From NCBI RefSeq assembly GCF_003056055.1, contig NZ_PYFP01000001.1, positions 1,240,001 through 1,304,000 of the forward strand: a stretch of DNA of 64,000 bases. Direction: 5' to 3'. Positions 36,018-47,687 of this stretch are shown here, in pieces. The notes under the pieces were generated by a model that was not told the origin of the DNA, did no database searches, and saw nothing but the letters and a program-made list of their open reading frames with translations. The DNA comes from Glaciimonas sp. PCH181 (lineage in GTDB: Bacteria; Pseudomonadota; Gammaproteobacteria; Burkholderiales; Burkholderiaceae_D). The position numbers and the translations under genes are program-made. Numbering within the stretch: position 1 is the first letter of the stretch; each line of letters begins with the position of its first letter.

Positions 36018-37169
36018 TTATTTATGTTGCTCAATGATTTTTAATACTGCTTGCGCGCTTTCATTAGCAGTATCGCGCAATAAGCTGTAATGCATGGCGG
36101 TAAAGCGCTCACGTAATCTTTCTTGATGCGGCACATCTTCCAACTGAGACCATAAAGCGTCCGCAAGCGCTTTCGGCGTCGCTGCGTGTTGCAGCAGTTC
36201 TGGCACCAAGAACTCGCGCGCCAGAATATTCGGTAGACCGATCCATGGCTGATAACTCATATGGCGCAATATTTCCCAAGTGGCACGCATCATTTTGTAT
36301 GCGATAACCATTGGCTTTTTAAACAGTGCGACTTCTAGCGAAGCTGTACCGGATGCAACCAACACAGCATCCGCTGCGGCCATGGCAGCATGTGACTGCC
36401 CGTCGAGCAATTGGATTTGAACATCCCCTAAGCCAGCTTCTTTCACCAGCTCGATAAACAATCTGCGTTGTTTATCACCAGCCATCGGCGCTATAAACCG
36501 GATATTCGGGTCTCGCAACGCCAGCAATTTCGCGGCGCCCACAAAACTTACCGTGTTGTACTTTAATTCCGACATACGGCTGCCGGGCATGATTGCGACC
36601 ACAGTGGCGTCAACTGGTAATGCAAGCTCCACTCGCGCCGCTATAACATCCGGCACCATGGGGATGACTTGCGCCAATGGATGACCGACATAGGTCGCCG
36701 GTATGCCAGCTTTCCGATAAATTTCTTCCTCGAATGGGAATATCACCAACATATGCGAGCCGGAGCGCGCAATCTTCTTGATGCGCCCACCTCGCCAGGC
36801 CCAAATAGAGGGACCTATAAAATGGACGGTGGGAATACCAGCCTGATTAAGCTGCGTTTCCAGGCCAAAATTAAAATCAGGAGCATCAACACCAATAAAA
36901 ATGTTAGGCTTTTCAGCGAGCAAGCGATCTCGCAATGCAATTTGAATCCCTTTGAGCTCACGATAATGCGCCAGCACTTCAAACAAGCCGTTGACTGATA
37001 ACTTATCCATCGCCCAATGGCTGGTAAATCCGTATTCAGCCATCTTCGGGCCACCGATGCCATACATGGATGCGTCCGGCAGATGCGGTCGCAAGCCCGA
37101 TAGCAAGCGACTGGCCAGCAGGTCGCCGGAAGCTTCTCCGGCAACCATGGCAATTGAAATCGGGGGCAT
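36018..37169 (-). CDS. lpxB: Lipid-A-disaccharide synthase
   Basis: A GT19 glycosyltransferase that joins UDP-2,3-diacylglucosamine and lipid X to make the lipid A disaccharide at the inner membrane. The N-terminus ISIAMVAGEASGDLLASRLL is the family signature, and TVHFIGPSIWAWRGGRI and the C-terminal YKMMRATWEILRHMSYQPWI are typical. ATG 37169 gives 383 residues starting at the family's usual point. A GTG at 37214 would overlap lpxA by 17 bases; neither start has a clear ribosome site. Confidence 0.95.
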   Translation of the reverse strand: MPPISIAMVAGEASGDLLASRLLSGLRPHLPDASMYGIGGPKMAEYGFTSHWAMDKLSVNGLFEVLAHYRELKGIQIALRDRLLAEKPNIFIGVDAPDFNFGLETQLNQAGIPTVHFIGPSIWAWRGGRIKKIARSGSHMLVIFPFEEEIYRKAGIPATYVGHPLAQVIPMVPDVIAARVELALPVDATVVAIMPGSRMSELKYNTVSFVGAAKLLALRDPNIRFIAPMAGDKQRRLFIELVKEAGLGDVQIQLLDGQSHAAMAAADAVLVASGTASLEVALFKKPMVIAYKMMRATWEILRHMSYQPWIGLPNILAREFLVPELLQHAATPKALADALWSQLEDVPHQERLRERFTAMHYSLLRDTANESAQAVLKIIEQHK

Positions 37170-37197
37170 AACTAGGGAGTTAGACACGTTGGGCACG

Positions 37198-37986
37198 TCA
37201 GCGAATAATGCCACGGCTTGATGAACCTATAAATTCACGCAGCATACGAAGATACTGTGCGGAATCAGATGATTTCATTTCCTCAGCTTCTAACGCAGCC
37301 GTAGCCTCTGCTAAAGGAAGACTGGAGCGGTAAATGAGTTTGTAAGCACGCTTGATCGTCAGGATTTGTTCTCCGCTAAAACCGCGACGGCGCAGGCCTT
37401 CACTATTAATTCCTGCGGGAACAGCCCGATTACCAGCGGCGGTTACAAACGGAGGAACATCCTGACTCACTGCCGCGGTGAAGGCAGTCATTGCGTGTGC
37501 GCCAATACGACAAAATTGATGGATCGTCGTAAAGCCACCCAGCAGCACCCAATCCCCGATATGTACGTGCCCGGCCAGCGTTGCATTGTTTGCGATGACG
37601 GTGTGGCTGCCTATCTGACAATCGTGCGCCACATGCACGTAAGCCATGACCCAGTTATCATCACCGAGCCGTGTTACACCGACATCTTGGGACGTCCCGC
37701 GATTTAGTGTTACGAATTCACGGATTGTATTGCCGTCACCGATCTCCAGACGCGTTGGTTCGCCTGCATATTTTTTGTCCTGCGGTGCCGCACCGATTGA
37801 GCCAAACTGGAAAAAGTTATTGTCGCGACCAATGCTGGTATGGCCCTCGATCACCACATGGGGGCCAACTTTGGTACCGGGACCGATGGTCACGTTGGGT
37901 CCGATGATCGAATAAGCGCCAACTTCGACCGAACTATCGAGCACCGCATTCGGATCGACAACGGCAGTAGGATGAATTCTGCTCAT
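37198..37986 (-). CDS. lpxA: UDP-N-acetylglucosamine acyltransferase
   Basis: A 262-residue left-handed beta-helix enzyme that adds the first acyl chain to UDP-GlcNAc in lipid A synthesis. Hexapeptide repeats run from [20 protein letters not shown] onward. The catalytic His lies in [12 protein letters not shown] and the C-terminal helical domain ends [12 protein letters not shown] 37986 is chosen over an upstream TTG at 37992. It lies between fabZ and lpxB. Confidence 0.96.
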   Translation of the reverse strand: MSRIHPTAVVDPNAVLDSSVEVGAYSIIGPNVTIGPGTKVGPHVVIEGHTSIGRDNNFFQFGSIGAAPQDKKYAGEPTRLEIGDGNTIREFVTLNRGTSQDVGVTRLGDDNWVMAYVHVAHDCQIGSHTVIANNATLAGHVHIGDWVLLGGFTTIHQFCRIGAHAMTAFTAAVSQDVPPFVTAAGNRAVPAGINSEGLRRRGFSGEQILTIKRAYKLIYRSSLPLAEATAALEAEEMKSSDSAQYLRMLREFIGSSSRGIIR

Positions 37987-37992
37987 CGGCAA

Positions 37993-38493
37993 TTAGGCGG
38001 AAGGATTAGTCGGAGCGACCGCGGCATGTACCGGCGTTACGGCGTGACGCATGGTGCACATAAACTCTGCCTCAACGGCCAATTCGCCGTCTACGGTGGC
38101 AATCGCTTTGTATTTCCAGATACCGCGCACAACACGTAAAATTTCAACTTCAAGCTTGATCTGATCGCCCGGTTCAATCGGACGACGAAAACGCGCCTTA
38201 TCAATGCCCAGAAAATACACAACGGTATTTTCATCCGGCTTGCGACCATCGCTCAAAAATGACAGCAGCGCGGCAGCTTGTGCCAGCGCTTCAATCGTCA
38301 ATACACCCGGCATGACCGGTTTATTCGGGAAGTGCCCGTTGAAGAACTCTTCATTGATCGTCACGTTCTTGATCGCGGTAATCGATTTACCACTCTCCCA
38401 ACTCAGCACGCGATCAACCAGTAAAAGCGGGTAGCGGTGGGGCAAATATTCTTTGATCTGACTGATGTCGAGACCGTTATTAAGACTGTTCAT
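37993..38493 (-). CDS. fabZ: 3-hydroxyacyl-[ACP] dehydratase FabZ
   Basis: A 166-residue hot-dog-fold dehydratase of fatty acid elongation, supplying acyl chains also used by LpxA and Lpx[21 protein letters not shown] is the family opening; catalytic His54 is in [13 protein letters not shown] and Glu68 in [11 protein letters not shown] 38493 overlaps the end of lpxD by 14 bases; the longer frame back to 38547 adds residues absent from the family. The C-terminal 20 residues ([15 protein letters not shown]) are a short extension. Confidence 0.95.
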   Translation of the reverse strand: MNSLNNGLDISQIKEYLPHRYPLLLVDRVLSWESGKSITAIKNVTINEEFFNGHFPNKPVMPGVLTIEALAQAAALLSFLSDGRKPDENTVVYFLGIDKARFRRPIEPGDQIKLEVEILRVVRGIWKYKAIATVDGELAVEAEFMCTMRHAVTPVHAAVAPTNPSA

Positions 38494-39541
38494 TATTTTT
38501 TTCTGTAAGCAGTTCGATTGTTTTTTCCAGAGTCCGGATTTTCTCACGCATAGTGCTCAAATTACGCACTAGCGCCGCTGATTTTTCCCAGTCGCGATGT
38601 TTTGCAATGGGATAGAAACCTGTGTACTGACCTGGCTCAAGAATGGAGCGCAACGCCAGCGTGCCAGCCGATACGTGCACATGATCGACGATCGTTATAT
38701 GTCCATGAATCATAGCGGCACCACCGATGGAACAGTATTTACCGATCGTCGCACTGCCTGCGATTCCGACACATGCAGCAATCGCGGTGTGGGCACCGAT
38801 GTGGCAGTTATGGGCAATCTGAATCTGATTGTCCAGCTTAACCCCTTCTTCGATGACGGTATCGGCTAATGCGCCACGGTCTATGGTCGTATTCGCACCG
38901 ATTTCAACATCATCGCCGATCAGGACGCGGCCAGTTTGTGGAATTTTTACCCAGGCACCAGCATCGTTGGCGAATCCAAAGCCGTCAGCGCCTATGACTA
39001 CGCCTGAATGAATGATACCGCGCTGACCAATTTCGCACCCTGCGTAAATGGTGACATGCGCATGCAAGCGGGTCATTGCGCCTATCGATACCGCACGACC
39101 AATCACGCACCCTGCCATGATATGCACATGTGCGCCTATCACCGCTTCAGCCTCAATCACCACATTAGCGCCAATACAGGCCGTTGCCGCTACCGATGCA
39201 GATGGATCAACGACCGCCGATGGATGAATACCGGATGGCGTTACAGGCGCATTTAGCGCAGCAAAAAATTGGGCAGTTCGCGCGAAATAGGCATAAGGAT
39301 TCGCGGTGACTATACGGGCGCCCTTATAAACTGCGCTAACAACCGCATCGTCTGCCGGAGATAAAATAATCGCCGCGGCCTGACTTTGGGTAGCTTGAGA
39401 TCGAAACTTGGGATTGGAGAGAAAAGTAATATGTGCCGCCGTTGCGTCGCTCAACGGCGCGATGCCGGATACCTGAATATCCGCATCGCCAATTAACTGC
39501 CCGCCCAAGCTTTCGACCAGTTGTTTCAGCCGAGTGCTCAT
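38480..39541 (-). CDS. lpxD: UDP-3-O-acylglucosamine N-acyltransferase
   Basis: A 353-residue enzyme that adds the second (N-linked) acyl chain in lipid A synthesis. The N-terminal uridine-binding domain is [21 protein letters not shown] long left-handed beta-helix of hexapeptide repeats follows, with His in [12 protein letters not shown] at the active site, and a C-terminal helix ([16 protein letters not shown]). Length matches the family. 15 bases downstream of ompH. Confidence 0.96.
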   Translation of the reverse strand: MSTRLKQLVESLGGQLIGDADIQVSGIAPLSDATAAHITFLSNPKFRSQATQSQAAAIILSPADDAVVSAVYKGARIVTANPYAYFARTAQFFAALNAPVTPSGIHPSAVVDPSASVAATACIGANVVIEAEAVIGAHVHIMAGCVIGRAVSIGAMTRLHAHVTIYAGCEIGQRGIIHSGVVIGADGFGFANDAGAWVKIPQTGRVLIGDDVEIGANTTIDRGALADTVIEEGVKLDNQIQIAHNCHIGAHTAIAACVGIAGSATIGKYCSIGGAAMIHGHITIVDHVHVSAGTLALRSILEPGQYTGFYPIAKHRDWEKSAALVRNLSTMREKIRTLEKTIELLTEKNNEQS

Positions 39542-39556
39542 TGTGGCCTTATGTGA

Positions 39557-40078
39557 TTACTTGTTGAGTGCTTTCAGCACTTTATCAGTGATATCGATAC
39601 GCTTGTTAGCGTAGACGGCATCCTGAAAGACGATGTCATAATTCTCGGCATCGGCAATTTGCTTGATAACTTTATTGGTACGCTCTAAGACAACTGCCAA
39701 CTCTTCGTTACGACGCTGGTTCAGATCTTCTCTGAACTCGCGTTGTTTACGCTGGAAATCTTTGTCCAGATCGGCTAACTCACGTTGACGCTTCAGACGC
39801 TCTGACTCTGGAATAACTGCAGAGTCTTTATCCAATTTATCAGCCATACCCTTAAGACGTGCTGCCAAATCCTGCAAATCCTTATCGCGCTTAGAAAATT
39901 CCGCCTGAATTTTGGCATCCGCTGCTTTAGCAGGGGCCGCCTCGCGGAAAATACGCTCATTGCTCACAAAAGCGATTTTTGAGCCTTCCTGCGCATGCAC
40001 AGGTGCGACTGCGGCCAAGCAAAGGGCCAGAATCGCAACCGACTTTAGCGAGGCGAATGATTTAGTTAGAGACTTCAA
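39557..40078 (-). CDS. ompH: OmpH/Skp periplasmic chaperone
   Basis: A 173-residue chaperone for outer-membrane proteins. A Sec signal peptide (SVAILALCLAAVAPVHAQ) is followed by SKIAFVSNERIFREAAPA, the family opening. Long charged helices (KIQAEFSKRDKDLQDLAARL) form the tentacles of the jellyfish-shaped trimer. It lies between bamA and lpxD as usual. Confidence 0.93.
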   Translation of the reverse strand: MKSLTKSFASLKSVAILALCLAAVAPVHAQEGSKIAFVSNERIFREAAPAKAADAKIQAEFSKRDKDLQDLAARLKGMADKLDKDSAVIPESERLKRQRELADLDKDFQRKQREFREDLNQRRNEELAVVLERTNKVIKQIADAENYDIVFQDAVYANKRIDITDKVLKALNK

Positions 40079-40137
40079 AGCCGTTCTCCGCTATTCAAAT
40101 TAAGCATTATGCCATTCTTGTACAACTGCGCCATTTC

Positions 40138-42525
40138 TTAAAATCCAGTACCTAACTGGAATTGGAAATGCTGAACTTTATCAGCGACCGTTGTACCATT
40201 TATAATTTCTGTTTTAGCATTCAAAGGCATACCCCAGCTCAACTTCAGTGGGCCAATTGGGGAAACCCAACTTAAGCCGAAACCTGTTGAATACCGTAAG
40301 TCTTTGAATGACATTGGTGTTTTATCCGCAAATACTTGTCCACCATCCAGGAATGTAAACCAGCGCAGGGTCCGGTCATTCCCAGAACCTGGGAACGGGA
40401 ACTGCAACTCTAGATTACCAAATATCCGCTTGGCACCACCCAATGAATCACCGTATTGATCGACCTTAGTACCAAGCGTCGAACCTTCAAAACCACGGAC
40501 GGTACCAATACCACCTGCATAGTAATTCTTGAACACTGGGTATGCAGCACCACCAAGCCCTGCGCCGTAATCAACTTCACCGTTCATTGCCAGCGTTACA
40601 GCGTTGCCAAACAATGGTTGGAAATATTGATGCTGGTAACTTGCACGATAGTAACGCAGGCTACCGACAGCCGACACTTCCAGATTTGCGCGTTGATAAC
40701 GACCTTTAGTCGGAACCAGTGCGCTGTCTCGACTATCGCGCTGCCAGGCTGCTGTCAGCGGGAAACTAGTCGTATCGGCAGAGCTTGGATTTACCAGGAA
40801 GCCGGTTGTAGGATCAATAGCACCGTGGCCGAAGTCAGCAACATATTGCTGATAAAGACTCGGGCTCAGGCCATCTGCATACACCTTTGTATTTTCGACA
40901 CCGATACCGAAGAAAATGGTATCCAGTTCCGAGAACGGCACACCAAATTTCACATCAGTACCGACGGAACGGACTTTATAGTCACCCTGAGTGTAAACAG
41001 AGGGACTCACTGTACGCAAGTACAGATCATAAGTGCGGCTGACACCATCATCGGTGAAATACGGATTAGTTTGTGATATCGCAATGGTCCGATTGGTATG
41101 ACTGGTATTAACGTCAAGACCGATCGTATTGCCACTACCAAACGCATTCTGTTGCTGAATCGAACCCGTCAGACTGACTTTATCCGTTTGCGAGAAACCA
41201 GCGCCGACCATAATGTTGCCGGTCGGTTTTTCAGTGACTGCCATCGTGACGTCAACCTGATCGGAAGTACCAGGAACCTCAGGCGTTTCGATACCGACGT
41301 CTTTGAAATAACCCAGACGGTCGACGCGATCACGCGATAACTTAATATTCGAACCGTCATACCAAGAGTCTTCAAATTGGCGGAACTCGCGACGCACTAC
41401 TTCGTCACGGGTCTTCGTATTACCGACGATATTGATGTGGCGTACGTAGACGCGTTTACCCGGATCAACCACAATTGTGAATGCGACTTCTTTTTTATCC
41501 CGATCAAGGATGGGATTAGCATTCACATTAGCAAATGCATAACCAAAATTTCCAAGGCGCTCAGAAATTTTCTTAGTGGTATCTGTCAATTTCTGACCAG
41601 AGAATACATCGCCTTTTTTCAGCTGCACCAAAGACTTCAGTTCGGCTTCACGCCCAAACATTTCGCCCTCTAGTTTGACGTCGGAGACAGTGAATTTATC
41701 GCCTTCTTTAATATTTAACGTAACGTAAATATCTTTTTTATCAGGGGTAATAGAAACTTGACTGGATTCGATCTGCATTTCGATATAACCGCGGTTCAAA
41801 TAATATGAACGCAAAGTCTCGATATCGCCAGCCAACTTTTCTTTCGAGTATTGATCGGCTTTGGTGTACCAAGTGAACCAGCCTGGGGAACGGAGGTTTA
41901 GCTGCTCGCGCAACTTTTTATCCGAAAACACCTTATTGCCTACAAAATTAATTTGCTTAATGCGAGAGACTTCGCCTTCATCTACTGCAAAGTTGATATT
42001 GACGCGATTCCGCTCAACTGGCGTTACCGTTGTCGTCACTTTCATTCCGTATAAGCCACGCGACAAATATTGGCGTTTGAGCTCTTGTTCAGCCCGATCT
42101 ACCAATGCTTTATCGTAAATACGAGACTCACCAACACCAATTTCTTTCAATGCTTTGGTAAGTTGATCTTTATCGAATTCTTTCGTGCCCGAGAATGCGA
42201 CACCGGCGATTGCCGGTCGCTCTTCGACCATGACCACTAAAACATTCCCGTCGGATTCGACGCGGACGTCTTTAAAGAAGCCGGTAGCGTAAAGCGCTTT
42301 GATCGAAGCAATCGCTTTGTCATCATCAAAGGTTTCGCCGACCCGAACAGGTAAATAATTAAAAACGGTACCAGCTTCGGTCCGTTGAATACCTTCAACC
42401 CGAATATCTTTAATAACAAAAGGCTGCACCGCCATTGCCTGTCCTGAGCAAAGGGCGAAAGCTGCGATAGCGATCAAACGACGGGGAAGAATCGACAAAG
42501 GGAAATGCTGGGAATGTAATTTCAT
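40138..42525 (-). CDS. bamA: Outer membrane protein assembly factor BamA
   Basis: A 795-residue outer-membrane insertase. After a signal peptide (RLIAIAAFALCSGQAMA) come five POTRA domains, beginning FVIKDIRVEGIQRTEAGTVF, and a 16-stranded beta-barrel ending in the C-terminal Phe signature (VQHFQFQLGTGF). GTVRGFEGSTLG holds the conserved VRGF motif of loop 6. ATG 42525 directly precedes the signal peptide; the frame extends to 42651 without support. Next to rseP and ompH, forming an envelope-biogenesis block. Confidence 0.96.
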   Translation of the reverse strand: MKLHSQHFPLSILPRRLIAIAAFALCSGQAMAVQPFVIKDIRVEGIQRTEAGTVFNYLPVRVGETFDDDKAIASIKALYATGFFKDVRVESDGNVLVVMVEERPAIAGVAFSGTKEFDKDQLTKALKEIGVGESRIYDKALVDRAEQELKRQYLSRGLYGMKVTTTVTPVERNRVNINFAVDEGEVSRIKQINFVGNKVFSDKKLREQLNLRSPGWFTWYTKADQYSKEKLAGDIETLRSYYLNRGYIEMQIESSQVSITPDKKDIYVTLNIKEGDKFTVSDVKLEGEMFGREAELKSLVQLKKGDVFSGQKLTDTTKKISERLGNFGYAFANVNANPILDRDKKEVAFTIVVDPGKRVYVRHINIVGNTKTRDEVVRREFRQFEDSWYDGSNIKLSRDRVDRLGYFKDVGIETPEVPGTSDQVDVTMAVTEKPTGNIMVGAGFSQTDKVSLTGSIQQQNAFGSGNTIGLDVNTSHTNRTIAISQTNPYFTDDGVSRTYDLYLRTVSPSVYTQGDYKVRSVGTDVKFGVPFSELDTIFFGIGVENTKVYADGLSPSLYQQYVADFGHGAIDPTTGFLVNPSSADTTSFPLTAAWQRDSRDSALVPTKGRYQRANLEVSAVGSLRYYRASYQHQYFQPLFGNAVTLAMNGEVDYGAGLGGAAYPVFKNYYAGGIGTVRGFEGSTLGTKVDQYGDSLGGAKRIFGNLELQFPFPGSGNDRTLRWFTFLDGGQVFADKTPMSFKDLRYSTGFGLSWVSPIGPLKLSWGMPLNAKTEIINGTTVADKVQHFQFQLGTGF

Positions 42526-42741
42526 TAGCGATCGTTTGTTATCAATGTCCTTGTCGACTATGTTGTCGGACAAGAAGAAAACCCTGGGATGCACTTTGTC
42601 ATTAAAAACCATAACAAAATGCAGCACTATCGGACTATAGGACCTACACAAAACTGTTCTAGTAAAACATCAGCAGTAGGCAATACCACTAAGCAACTAA
42701 AAAGCATACCGCCGCTGGGTCAGTTTTTGCGCCAGTCCTTA

Positions 42742-44109
42742 CTAAAATATAAGGCGAACAATGTCATTAAACATAGCCACTGCCATCAACGTCAACAAAA
42801 TACCTATACCTGCGCGCTGGGCAATTTCCCCAAACCGTTGTGGAACAGGGCGTCCGGTCAAAACTTCCACCGAATAATACAGCAAAAGACCGCCATCTAA
42901 AACTGGGATGGGTAGCAAATTCATTACCCCCAAACTGATGCTGATAAATGCAATAAAACTGAGATAACTAATTGCGCCGACACGTGCAGTCTGTCCGGCA
43001 TAATCGGCAATCGTGATCGGACCCGTAATATTTTTCCATGAAACCTGCCCAACCAACATTTTCCCCAACATTTTTAGGGTCAAAACGCTGCTGTCCCAGG
43101 TTTTTTGCGTGCCTTTTACAAGAGCTGCCACAGGAGAGCTGCTTGCAACAATCATTTCCGGTGCCAATGGGACTTCAACCTTAATCAGACCGAAGGTTTC
43201 ACCCTTAACCTCTTGTCGCTCTGGCGTCACGTCTAGCTGAAACTTTTGTCCATTTCGAACGCCAGCGATAGTCAATTTCTTGTCCGGCGAGGCTCTCACT
43301 TTTTCAACCAATGCCAAGCCGTCGCTGATCGCCACGCCGTTAACATCCGTAATTAAATCACCGTCACGCAAACCAGCTTTCATCGCTGGGCCATCCGGCA
43401 TTACCCGGCCCAACACTGCTTTTGGTCGCGCTAAGTCAATCCCGAGCTTACCTAAAAAATCCCCCTCCAAATCCTTCGGGCGAACGCTATCAAGTGGCAA
43501 AGTGATGGTATCCAGCAAATTACCGCCAGACGGACCTGTATTCGGGTGCTGCACGTCAAGCTTGACACTACCCTTCTCTAAAGCTGCCTGCAGTAACTTC
43601 CAACGCAAATCCGACCAGATCTGAATCGGCTGGCCATTGACCGCTGTCACCAGCTCACCACCGCGCAAACCGGCCTGATACGCCACGGTTTGCTCGGCGA
43701 CAGTTCGTAATTTGGGAGTCGGCTCAGGTATGCCGTGAATATATAAACCTGCAAATAACAAAATGGCAAGGATGAAGTTTGCCAACGGACCTGCAGCTAC
43801 GATAGCCATGCGCCGCCAAACAGATTGCCGGGTAAATTCACGCTTGAGGTCAGCCGGAGACATGCCCGTAATGTCTTGCTCGCGGGCGTCAAGCATTTTT
43901 ACATAGCCACCTAAAGGCAAAATCGAGATTGCCCATTCAGTCTGGTCAGCGCCAAACCGGCGCGAAAAAACTATTTTCCCCATCCCAACAGAGAAGCGTA
44001 AAACTTTCACGCCGCACAAGCGCGCAACCGAGTAATGGCCGAGTTCGTGGATGATAACCAACGATCCCAGCGCAACGACAAAAGCTAATATTGTTTGTAG
44101 AAATACCAT
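42742..44109 (-). CDS. rseP: RIP metalloprotease RseP (site-2 protease)
   Basis: A 455-residue intramembrane zinc protease. HELGH at residues 21-25 (His21, Glu22, His25) binds zinc and the third ligand is in NLLPIPVLDGG. Two PDZ domains lie between the catalytic membrane segments (EPTPKLRTVAEQTVAYQAGL; AVLGRVMPDGPAMKAGLRDG). It cleaves the anti-sigma factor in the envelope stress response and leftover signal peptides. Its ATG overlaps the dxr stop codon, so translation is coupled. Confidence 0.96.
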   Translation of the reverse strand: MVFLQTILAFVVALGSLVIIHELGHYSVARLCGVKVLRFSVGMGKIVFSRRFGADQTEWAISILPLGGYVKMLDAREQDITGMSPADLKREFTRQSVWRRMAIVAAGPLANFILAILLFAGLYIHGIPEPTPKLRTVAEQTVAYQAGLRGGELVTAVNGQPIQIWSDLRWKLLQAALEKGSVKLDVQHPNTGPSGGNLLDTITLPLDSVRPKDLEGDFLGKLGIDLARPKAVLGRVMPDGPAMKAGLRDGDLITDVNGVAISDGLALVEKVRASPDKKLTIAGVRNGQKFQLDVTPERQEVKGETFGLIKVEVPLAPEMIVASSSPVAALVKGTQKTWDSSVLTLKMLGKMLVGQVSWKNITGPITIADYAGQTARVGAISYLSFIAFISISLGVMNLLPIPVLDGGLLLYYSVEVLTGRPVPQRFGEIAQRAGIGILLTLMAVAMFNDIVRLIF

Positions 44110-45278
44110 CAGGAGATAAATGCACGAACTGCCGACCGAGCCAGTTGATCCTGCTCAAGCAGTGAGTTGATATCAGTCACATCGGACACCGGCAACTTAT
44201 CCATAGTGCGAGCAATTAATTGGTCTATCATGCGAAATCCAACTTTCCCGTTTAAGAATGCTTCGACAGCGACTTCGTTAGCCGCGTTCAATACCGTAGC
44301 AGCTGAACCTCCAGCTAACAGTGCATCATACGCGAGTTTTAAACAAGGAAAGCGATTGAGATCGGGCTTGGTAAACTGCAATTGCCCAATGGCAGTCAGG
44401 TCAAGCGGTACGACCCCAGAGGCAATACGCTCGGGATATGCCAACGCGTATGCAATTGGTGTACGCATATCAGGATTGCCAAGCTGCGCCAAAACTGACC
44501 CGTCTATATAAGAAACCATCGAATGAATTACACTTTGGGGATGAATCACTACGTCAATTTGACTAGCAGGCGCGCCGAATAGCCAGTGCGCCTCAATCAC
44601 TTCCAATCCTTTGTTCATCATGGTGGCAGAATCCACCGAAATCTTGCGTCCCATTACCCATGTAGGATGCGCTACCGCCTCTGCAGGCGTCACGGTATCA
44701 AGCGTTTCTACCGATCTGTGTAAAAACGGGCCACCGGAAGCGGTCAATAAAATTTTGACAACACCCATCGCCGCCGGATCACGTTGATACGACTCTGGCA
44801 AACATTGAAAAACCGCATTATGCTCACTATCGATCGGCAACAGCGTTGCACCACTGCTACGAACAGCATCGATGAACAACTGACCCGACATGACTAGCGC
44901 TTCCTTATTTGCCAAAAGGATTTTTTTCCCGGCATGAGCCGCTGCTAAGGAGGATGCCAGCCCTGCTGCACCGACAATAGCGGCCATAACGGTGTCGCAA
45001 CCAGATGCGCTTGCCACATCGCACAAAGCCTGCTCACCGTAGGTAACCTCAGTCGTGAGCCCTTTTGCCAGCAATAACCGCGATAACTCTTTAGCGGAAT
45101 CTGCATTGCCAACCACGGCAACCTGAGGCTTGAATTGCGCACATTGCTGCGCTAATTGTTGAATCCGCGTGTGCGCGGTCAGCGCATAAACAGCATAACG
45201 ATCAGGATGCAACGCAAGTACGTCAAGCGTGGAAACGCCTATTGAGCCTGTAGAACCTAAAATTGTAATATTTTGCAT
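44109..45278 (-). CDS. dxr: 1-deoxy-D-xylulose 5-phosphate reductoisomerase
   Basis: A 389-residue enzyme of the non-mevalonate isoprenoid pathway, making MEP from DXP with [24 protein letters not shown] is the NADPH-binding start; [15 protein letters not shown] and [15 protein letters not shown] carry the metal and substrate residues. Normal length. It lies eight bases after cdsA and overlaps rseP by one base. uppS, which uses the pathway's product, is two genes upstream. Confidence 0.97.
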   Translation of the reverse strand: MQNITILGSTGSIGVSTLDVLALHPDRYAVYALTAHTRIQQLAQQCAQFKPQVAVVGNADSAKELSRLLLAKGLTTEVTYGEQALCDVASASGCDTVMAAIVGAAGLASSLAAAHAGKKILLANKEALVMSGQLFIDAVRSSGATLLPIDSEHNAVFQCLPESYQRDPAAMGVVKILLTASGGPFLHRSVETLDTVTPAEAVAHPTWVMGRKISVDSATMMNKGLEVIEAHWLFGAPASQIDVVIHPQSVIHSMVSYIDGSVLAQLGNPDMRTPIAYALAYPERIASGVVPLDLTAIGQLQFTKPDLNRFPCLKLAYDALLAGGSAATVLNAANEVAVEAFLNGKVGFRMIDQLIARTMDKLPVSDVTDINSLLEQDQLARSAVRAFIS

Positions 45279-45286
45279 CAGCGACC

Positions 45287-46120
45287 TTAAAACCAGAAAC
45301 CTAGCAGCGCCACCAACGGAAGCACTGGGATAAGTGCGTCGATTCGATCCAAGACACCACCATGGCCCGGCAACAACTGGCTACTATCTTTGACACCGGC
45401 CCGGCGTTTCAGCATTGACTCGAATAAATCACCAATAACGCTCGCAACAACCAAAAGTGTCATGACGCCGACCAGGCCTAACCAACCCCAAACATTAAAA
45501 AGCTGTACTGGAAAAGTATCTGCCAATGGTATTGCAACGGGAGTCACACAAATGAGACCCGCGATTAACAGCACCAGTAGCCAACCGCCGATTGCCCCCT
45601 CCCACGACTTACCGGGAGAAATTGAAGGTGCCAATTTTCGCGACCCAAACGCTTTACCGCAAAAATAAGCGCCAATATCGGCAACCCAGACAATCGTCAT
45701 CACCGATAGCAAATACAGCGGAGAATGGAGAAATAATCCTAGAATAGCAAGAAAACAACCGAATATCGAGATGGCGTAAGTAAAGCCTACGATATGGCTG
45801 CCTATGCTTTTTAGCGGTGGTAAGCCGAATCCCAGTGCGGGGGTGAACCGCAAAAACCACAGCGCGACGCAAAGCGTAAACAGTAAGCCGATATTTGCGC
45901 CACCGCCTCTGACAACCACCAAAATCAATAACACCATCGCAGCGAGCGCATACGCCAAGGCACGATTGCCAACGGCACCGAAAACGCGGGCGCACTCCCA
46001 AATGGCAGCCGCAAAAAAAAGTACGGCAACCACTGCGAATCCGGGGAAATAATTGAAATAGAGAATTGGCAGCAACACTGCCAGCAATAACAGCGCTGTA
46101 ATGACCCGCGTTTTTAACAT
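45287..46120 (-). CDS. cdsA: Phosphatidate cytidylyltransferase
   Basis: A 277-residue inner-membrane enzyme that makes CDP-diacylglycerol from phosphatidate and CTP. It has about eight hydrophobic segments and the signature near the C-terminus: [20 protein letters not shown] followed by [10 protein letters not shown]. Its start overlaps the uppS stop by one base. Normal length. Confidence 0.96.
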   Translation of the reverse strand: MLKTRVITALLLLAVLLPILYFNYFPGFAVVAVLFFAAAIWECARVFGAVGNRALAYALAAMVLLILVVVRGGGANIGLLFTLCVALWFLRFTPALGFGLPPLKSIGSHIVGFTYAISIFGCFLAILGLFLHSPLYLLSVMTIVWVADIGAYFCGKAFGSRKLAPSISPGKSWEGAIGGWLLVLLIAGLICVTPVAIPLADTFPVQLFNVWGWLGLVGVMTLLVVASVIGDLFESMLKRRAGVKDSSQLLPGHGGVLDRIDALIPVLPLVALLGFWF

Positions 46121-46884
46121 CAGGAAGCCTTTTTTTGCTTTTCCAACTGTTCGCTGGTTCGTCCGAAACGGCGTTCACGCTGCTGGTAGGATACGATCGC
46201 TTTATCTAGTTCCGCACCATTAAAATCGGGCCAATAGGTATCGGTAAAATACAGCTCACTATAGGCAAGTTGCCATAACAAAAAATTGGAAATTCGTTGC
46301 TCGCCACCGGTACGGATGAATAAATCAGGTTCCGGCGCGTAAGCCATAGCCAGATGCTTCGCCAATTGATCTTCCGTGAATGCGACGCCTGTGTCGGATC
46401 CGCCCTCCGCCAACATTTTTTGGACCGCCTGCATAACATCCCATCGGCCGCCATAATTGGCACAAATGGTCAATGTCAGATTCGTATTGTTAACAGTTTT
46501 ACGCTCTGCATTAGCGATCATTTCCTGCAATTTGGTATCGAACCGACTGAGATCGCCGACAACTCTGAGCCGAATGCCATTGTTATGCATTTTTCCGACT
46601 TCGCGCTCTAGCGCGGTGACGAAAAGACGCATCAGCAATGACACTTCTTCTTCAGGACGGCGCCAGTTTTCAGAGCTGAAAGCGAACAAAGTCAAATACT
46701 CGACGCCGCGCGTTGCACAAGCCTCGACGATATTGCGTACGGCTTCAACGCCTTTAGCATGACCGGCGAAACGCGGAAGAAACCGGCGCGTCGCCCAACG
46801 CCCATTCCCATCCATAATGATCGCAATGTGCCGAGGAACTGCCGAGTTAATCGGCACCGATAGCGTCGAACTTGAATGAGTCAT
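46120..46884 (-). CDS. uppS: Undecaprenyl diphosphate synthase
   Basis: A 254-residue cis-prenyltransferase that builds the C55 lipid carrier for peptidoglycan and O-antigen. [20 protein letters not shown] contains catalytic Asp25 and the diphosphate-binding residues; [14 protein letters not shown] and [20 protein letters not shown] are conserved. I chose ATG 46884; a GTG- or ATG-type start farther upstream (to 46923) would add a residue stretch not seen in the family. No clear ribosome site. Confidence 0.95.
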   Translation of the reverse strand: MTHSSSTLSVPINSAVPRHIAIIMDGNGRWATRRFLPRFAGHAKGVEAVRNIVEACATRGVEYLTLFAFSSENWRRPEEEVSLLMRLFVTALEREVGKMHNNGIRLRVVGDLSRFDTKLQEMIANAERKTVNNTNLTLTICANYGGRWDVMQAVQKMLAEGGSDTGVAFTEDQLAKHLAMAYAPEPDLFIRTGGEQRISNFLLWQLAYSELYFTDTYWPDFNGAELDKAIVSYQQRERRFGRTSEQLEKQKKAS

Positions 46885-46968
46885 GAAATTGAAATAAAAA
46901 TTATTGTTTAGAACCGAATGCACGGCATGAAGACCTGCATCAGGCTCTCAGACAGCAAACGACACTTT

Positions 46969-47529
46969 TTATACCGTCAAAATTTCTTTTTCTTTATCCA
47001 CGACCTGCTTATCAACATCCGAAACAGCCTTGTCAGTCAATTTTTGAATATCGTCTTGTGCCCGACGCTCATCGTCTTCGGAGCATTCTTTATCTTTAAT
47101 TAGCTTCTTCAAACCTTCATTGGCATCACGACGAATGTTTCGAATAGCAATTTTTGCGTCTTCGGCTTCGCTTTTTACCAATTTGACCATTTCCTTGCGA
47201 CGCTCTTCTGTCAACGGTGGTGTTGGCACGCGGATGATCTCACCTTGCGTTGATGGATTCAGGCCCAGATCGGCTTCGCGAATGGCTTTTTCGACAACGG
47301 CGATCATTTTCTTTTCGAATGGCTGAACTCCAATAGTCCGCGCATCAATCAGCGTCACATTCGCAACCTGACTTAACGCAGTAGGACTGCCGTAGTACTC
47401 AACCTGAACGTGGTCAAGAATACCGGTATGTGCACGACCGGTACGAACTTTAGCAAGATCTGCACGCAAAGTCTCAAGCGACTTCTGCATTCTCAGATCG
47501 GTATTTTTTTTAACGTCAGCAATACTCAT
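46969..47529 (-). CDS. frr: Ribosome recycling factor
   Basis: A 186-residue protein that, with EF-G, splits post-termination ribosomes. [20 protein letters not shown] and [20 protein letters not shown] are the family's first helices; [20 protein letters not shown] is the conserved C-terminal helix. Standard position between pyrH and uppS. Confidence 0.97.
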   Translation of the reverse strand: MSIADVKKNTDLRMQKSLETLRADLAKVRTGRAHTGILDHVQVEYYGSPTALSQVANVTLIDARTIGVQPFEKKMIAVVEKAIREADLGLNPSTQGEIIRVPTPPLTEERRKEMVKLVKSEAEDAKIAIRNIRRDANEGLKKLIKDKECSEDDERRAQDDIQKLTDKAVSDVDKQVVDKEKEILTV

Positions 47530-47687
47530 GCTGCTCTCCTATTCTTAAACTTAATCTTTAAACAATTTATTTAAATCTGCCTAATCTTTACTACTAAACA
47601 CACCTCTTATTTGCGCATGACTGTAGTAGTTATTAGATAGGTTTATATTCAACCACAGTTAGAACTATGACAATCAATTTTTTTGAA